Positions 62,414 through 64,000 of a stretch of DNA of 64,000 bases are shown piece after piece. Position 1 is the first letter of the stretch. The number at the start of each line of letters is the position of its first letter. The notes under the pieces were generated by a model that was given only the letters and a program-made list of their open reading frames with translations, searched no databases and was not told the origin of the DNA. The position numbers and the translations under genes are program-made. The stretch comes from Acidisoma cellulosilyticum (GTDB lineage: Bacteria; Pseudomonadota; Alphaproteobacteria; Acetobacterales; Acetobacteraceae): contig NZ_JAESVA010000002.1 of assembly GCF_020621385.1 (NCBI RefSeq), forward strand, positions 310,001-374,000, read 5' to 3'.

Positions 62414-63160
62414 TCACGCAGGATTCCAGCCGGGCCGGCCCATCAGGCTGACCGGTTCCAGATCAAGCTTTTCGCCGCGGCGGCCGATGACGTCGCGATA
62501 ATCGTAGCGCGCGCCAGGGAAGCCGAGCAGCTTCCAGCCGGCCATGTCCTTGTTGCCGCCATAGATGGGATCGGCGAAATAGCCTTCACGGACATTCTGG
62601 ATCAGCTGATTGAAGAAGACCGAGCTGGGTACTGGGCCGGTATAGAAGGCGCCGCCCTCCATCTCATGCAGCAGCGCGTCCTGATCATCGGCCGAGAGGG
62701 CGATGAAGGCCTTGCCGCTATGCTTTGACGCGCAATAGGCAACCATGGCCGCGAGGCCCTGGCGATAGCGCTGCGCGAACGTCTCCAAAGTCTGCGGTCC
62801 CTGTTGCGGCGTGCCGGGGCGATAGGGACCTTTCAGATAATAATTGGTGCCTTGCCCGTACTGACCGGCCAGTTGCTTGTCGATGAAGACGGCGCAGCCG
62901 GCTTCCTTCCCGCCGATGCTGAGTTCATCGGCGGGAATGATGCGGTCGGCGATCGCACCCACCAGCGCCGCTTCATCGGCCGTGAAGAACTCCCAAACAT
63001 AGGGCTCGGCCGGTGCGGCCGGCGGCGGCGTTCCCGCACTCGCCGACCAGGGCAGATGGCCGGAAATCTCTGCGGCTTCACTCACGGGCAGCGTCGCCGC
63101 TGTGCCAACCAGCGCAGCCGCCGTTCCCAGAAGATCGCGACGCGGAATGGGAGATGTCAC
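62414..63160 (-). CDS. Gluconate 2-dehydrogenase gamma-type subunit (Tat)
   Basis: The 248-residue protein starts with a Tat signal (IPRRDLLGTAAALVGTAA), which would carry the folded partner flavoprotein across the membrane. The mature part matches gluconate 2-dehydrogenase subunit 3: YVWEFFTADEAALVGAIADR, IIPADELSIGGKEAG and FFNQLIQNVREGYFADPIYG. It is 49 bp upstream of the large subunit gene and overlaps the isomerase stop by ATGA, so all four genes form an operon. Confidence 0.92.
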   Translation of the reverse strand: MTSPIPRRDLLGTAAALVGTAATLPVSEAAEISGHLPWSASAGTPPPAAPAEPYVWEFFTADEAALVGAIADRIIPADELSIGGKEAGCAVFIDKQLAGQYGQGTNYYLKGPYRPGTPQQGPQTLETFAQRYRQGLAAMVAYCASKHSGKAFIALSADDQDALLHEMEGGAFYTGPVPSSVFFNQLIQNVREGYFADPIYGGNKDMAGWKLLGFPGARYDYRDVIGRRGEKLDLEPVSLMGRPGWNPA

Positions 63161-63999
63161 GGTTTGGCACCTTCGCTTGTGAAAGACGTATCGACACTGC
63201 GACGAAGCGCCAGCATCGCACGCGCCGCGACTTTTGCAGGATCGAGACTTTTCAATTCATCGTTAAAGACTTCGAGACCGATCGGTCCGGCGTAGCCGAT
63301 ATCTGCAAGCTTTCTGAGAAGCGCGCCGATGGGGAATGCACCTTCGCCCGGCAGCAGACGGCTATGCCGCGCCACCTGCCGATACGCGCCCGGCGCGATC
63401 GGCTTGCCATAGTCCGAGAGCTGGACAAGCGCGATGCGATCCGCCGCAATTCCTGACAGATCCACGACCGTGCGTTCGCGTGCAAAAATATGAAAGGCGT
63501 CGATGACAAAAAGAAGATTCGGGCGGTTCGCCGCGTCCAGAATCTCCACGGCCGATGGCAATGTATGGATATACTTGCTCCAGGCCATCGGCTCATAGGC
63601 GATGCGCATACCCATCTCCGCCGCACGGTCCGCCAGCCAGCCGATGTCCTCCACAATGCGCGACGGATCGCAGGCGCTGTCGGTCGATGCGGGCGCCAGC
63701 AGCGTATGCGCACCCAGAGCACGCCCCGTCTCCAGCATCGCCAGCGCCTCGGCCCGTTTGGCTGCGCGCTTGTCATCCGCTGCGCCATCGAAATCGAGCA
63801 GGACCTGATAATCGATCAGGCCCAAAGCGCGTTCGGCGAGTGCCGCGCGGACAGGCGCGACGCCACCCGCCGCGTCCACGTCCTGACGCCAGACCTCGAT
63901 CGCGTCGAATCCGGCCGCACCAGCGGCGGCGATCTTCGCGTCCACCGAACCGCCCAGAAGAATTGTGTTGATGAACAGCGCGTTGAGTGGCGGGGCCAA
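63157..63999 (-). CDS. Sugar phosphate isomerase/epimerase (5' end at window edge)
   Basis: This TIM-barrel protein of the xylose-isomerase-like AP endonuclease 2 family has the strands GFDAIEVWRQDVD, MRIAYEPMAWSKYIHT, LLFVIDAFHIFARE and IGLEVFNDELKSLDP, whose Glu/Asp/His residues fit the metal site. 280 codons are visible; the frame continues to the window edge, and the first start-like codon (TTG 63999) may not be the true start. It is first in the dehydrogenase operon as seen here, so it may process the sugar handled by the GMC enzyme. Substrate unknown. Confidence 0.85.
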   Translation of the reverse strand: MAPPLNALFINTILLGGSVDAKIAAAGAAGFDAIEVWRQDVDAAGGVAPVRAALAERALGLIDYQVLLDFDGAADDKRAAKRAEALAMLETGRALGAHTLLAPASTDSACDPSRIVEDIGWLADRAAEMGMRIAYEPMAWSKYIHTLPSAVEILDAANRPNLLFVIDAFHIFARERTVVDLSGIAADRIALVQLSDYGKPIAPGAYRQVARHSRLLPGEGAFPIGALLRKLADIGYAGPIGLEVFNDELKSLDPAKVAARAMLALRRSVDTSFTSEGAKP

Positions 64000-64000
64000 G

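Overview
The window is GC-rich, densely coded DNA from an alphaproteobacterium, most likely of the Acetobacteraceae/Rhodospirillales. This rests on a PhoB/PhoU/PstB block, a bactofilin, a SatP-type acetate transporter, a three-haem GMC dehydrogenase complex of the kind acetic acid bacteria use, and overall gene style. The organism assignment is inference. I found no rRNA, tRNA, CRISPR array, phage gene or intact insertion sequence.

Layout. 1-13.5 kb is mostly housekeeping: mfd (3' end outside the window), sdhE, recG, a Nudix hydrolase, bactofilin, adenosine kinase, pstB-phoU-phoB, 1-Cys peroxiredoxin, an NlpC/P60-like exported protein and a HAD phosphatase. 13.6-21.4 kb carries ispD, a small winged-helix protein next to an unknown membrane protein, a beta-hydroxyacid dehydrogenase, SatP, an aldehyde dehydrogenase, a histidine phosphatase, a FUSC-like membrane protein and ChaC. 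21.5-26.2 kb is an AT-richer accessory patch with a secreted von Willebrand D-type protein and a lone OLD-family ATPase/Toprim nuclease. 26.4-34.1 kb holds two sugar/polyol ABC importers in opposite orientations with a ribitol-dehydrogenase-like SDR between them.

34.3-45.1 kb is a cell-surface locus bounded by two paralogous LuxR-type regulators with receiver-like N-termini. Inside are a 1018-residue double glycosyltransferase, a Gly/Ser/Thr-rich RTX-like protein, a protein ending in a Hint autoprocessing domain, two proteins built from FDxxWY/NPDV repeats, and a GT8-like transferase. Its AT-rich control regions carry repeats and hairpins. I regard it as a candidate undescribed surface glyco-matrix system.

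45.2-57.9 kb is a MocR-type regulator followed by a complete extended Nit1C cluster: MSMEG_0572-type protein, Nit1 nitrilase, MSMEG_0568 radical SAM, MSMEG_0567 GNAT, Sll0787 AIR-synthase-like, MSMEG_0565 glycosyltransferase, MSMEG_0570 and MSMEG_0569 flavoprotein. The genes overlap or nearly touch, and an acyl-CoA synthetase is translationally coupled to the end. Nit1C has been linked to cyanide assimilation and nitrogen-starvation responses elsewhere. Three TTGTCTG repeats in helical register in front of the cluster are a good candidate operator. Beyond a MITE-like palindromic element lie an amidase and an alkyltransferase-like DNA repair protein.

57.9-64 kb has a Pro-rich membrane-anchored protein and an operon for a periplasmic GMC dehydrogenase (gamma subunit, FAD/Fe-S large subunit, tri-haem cytochrome c) with a sugar phosphate isomerase/epimerase cut near its start by the window edge.
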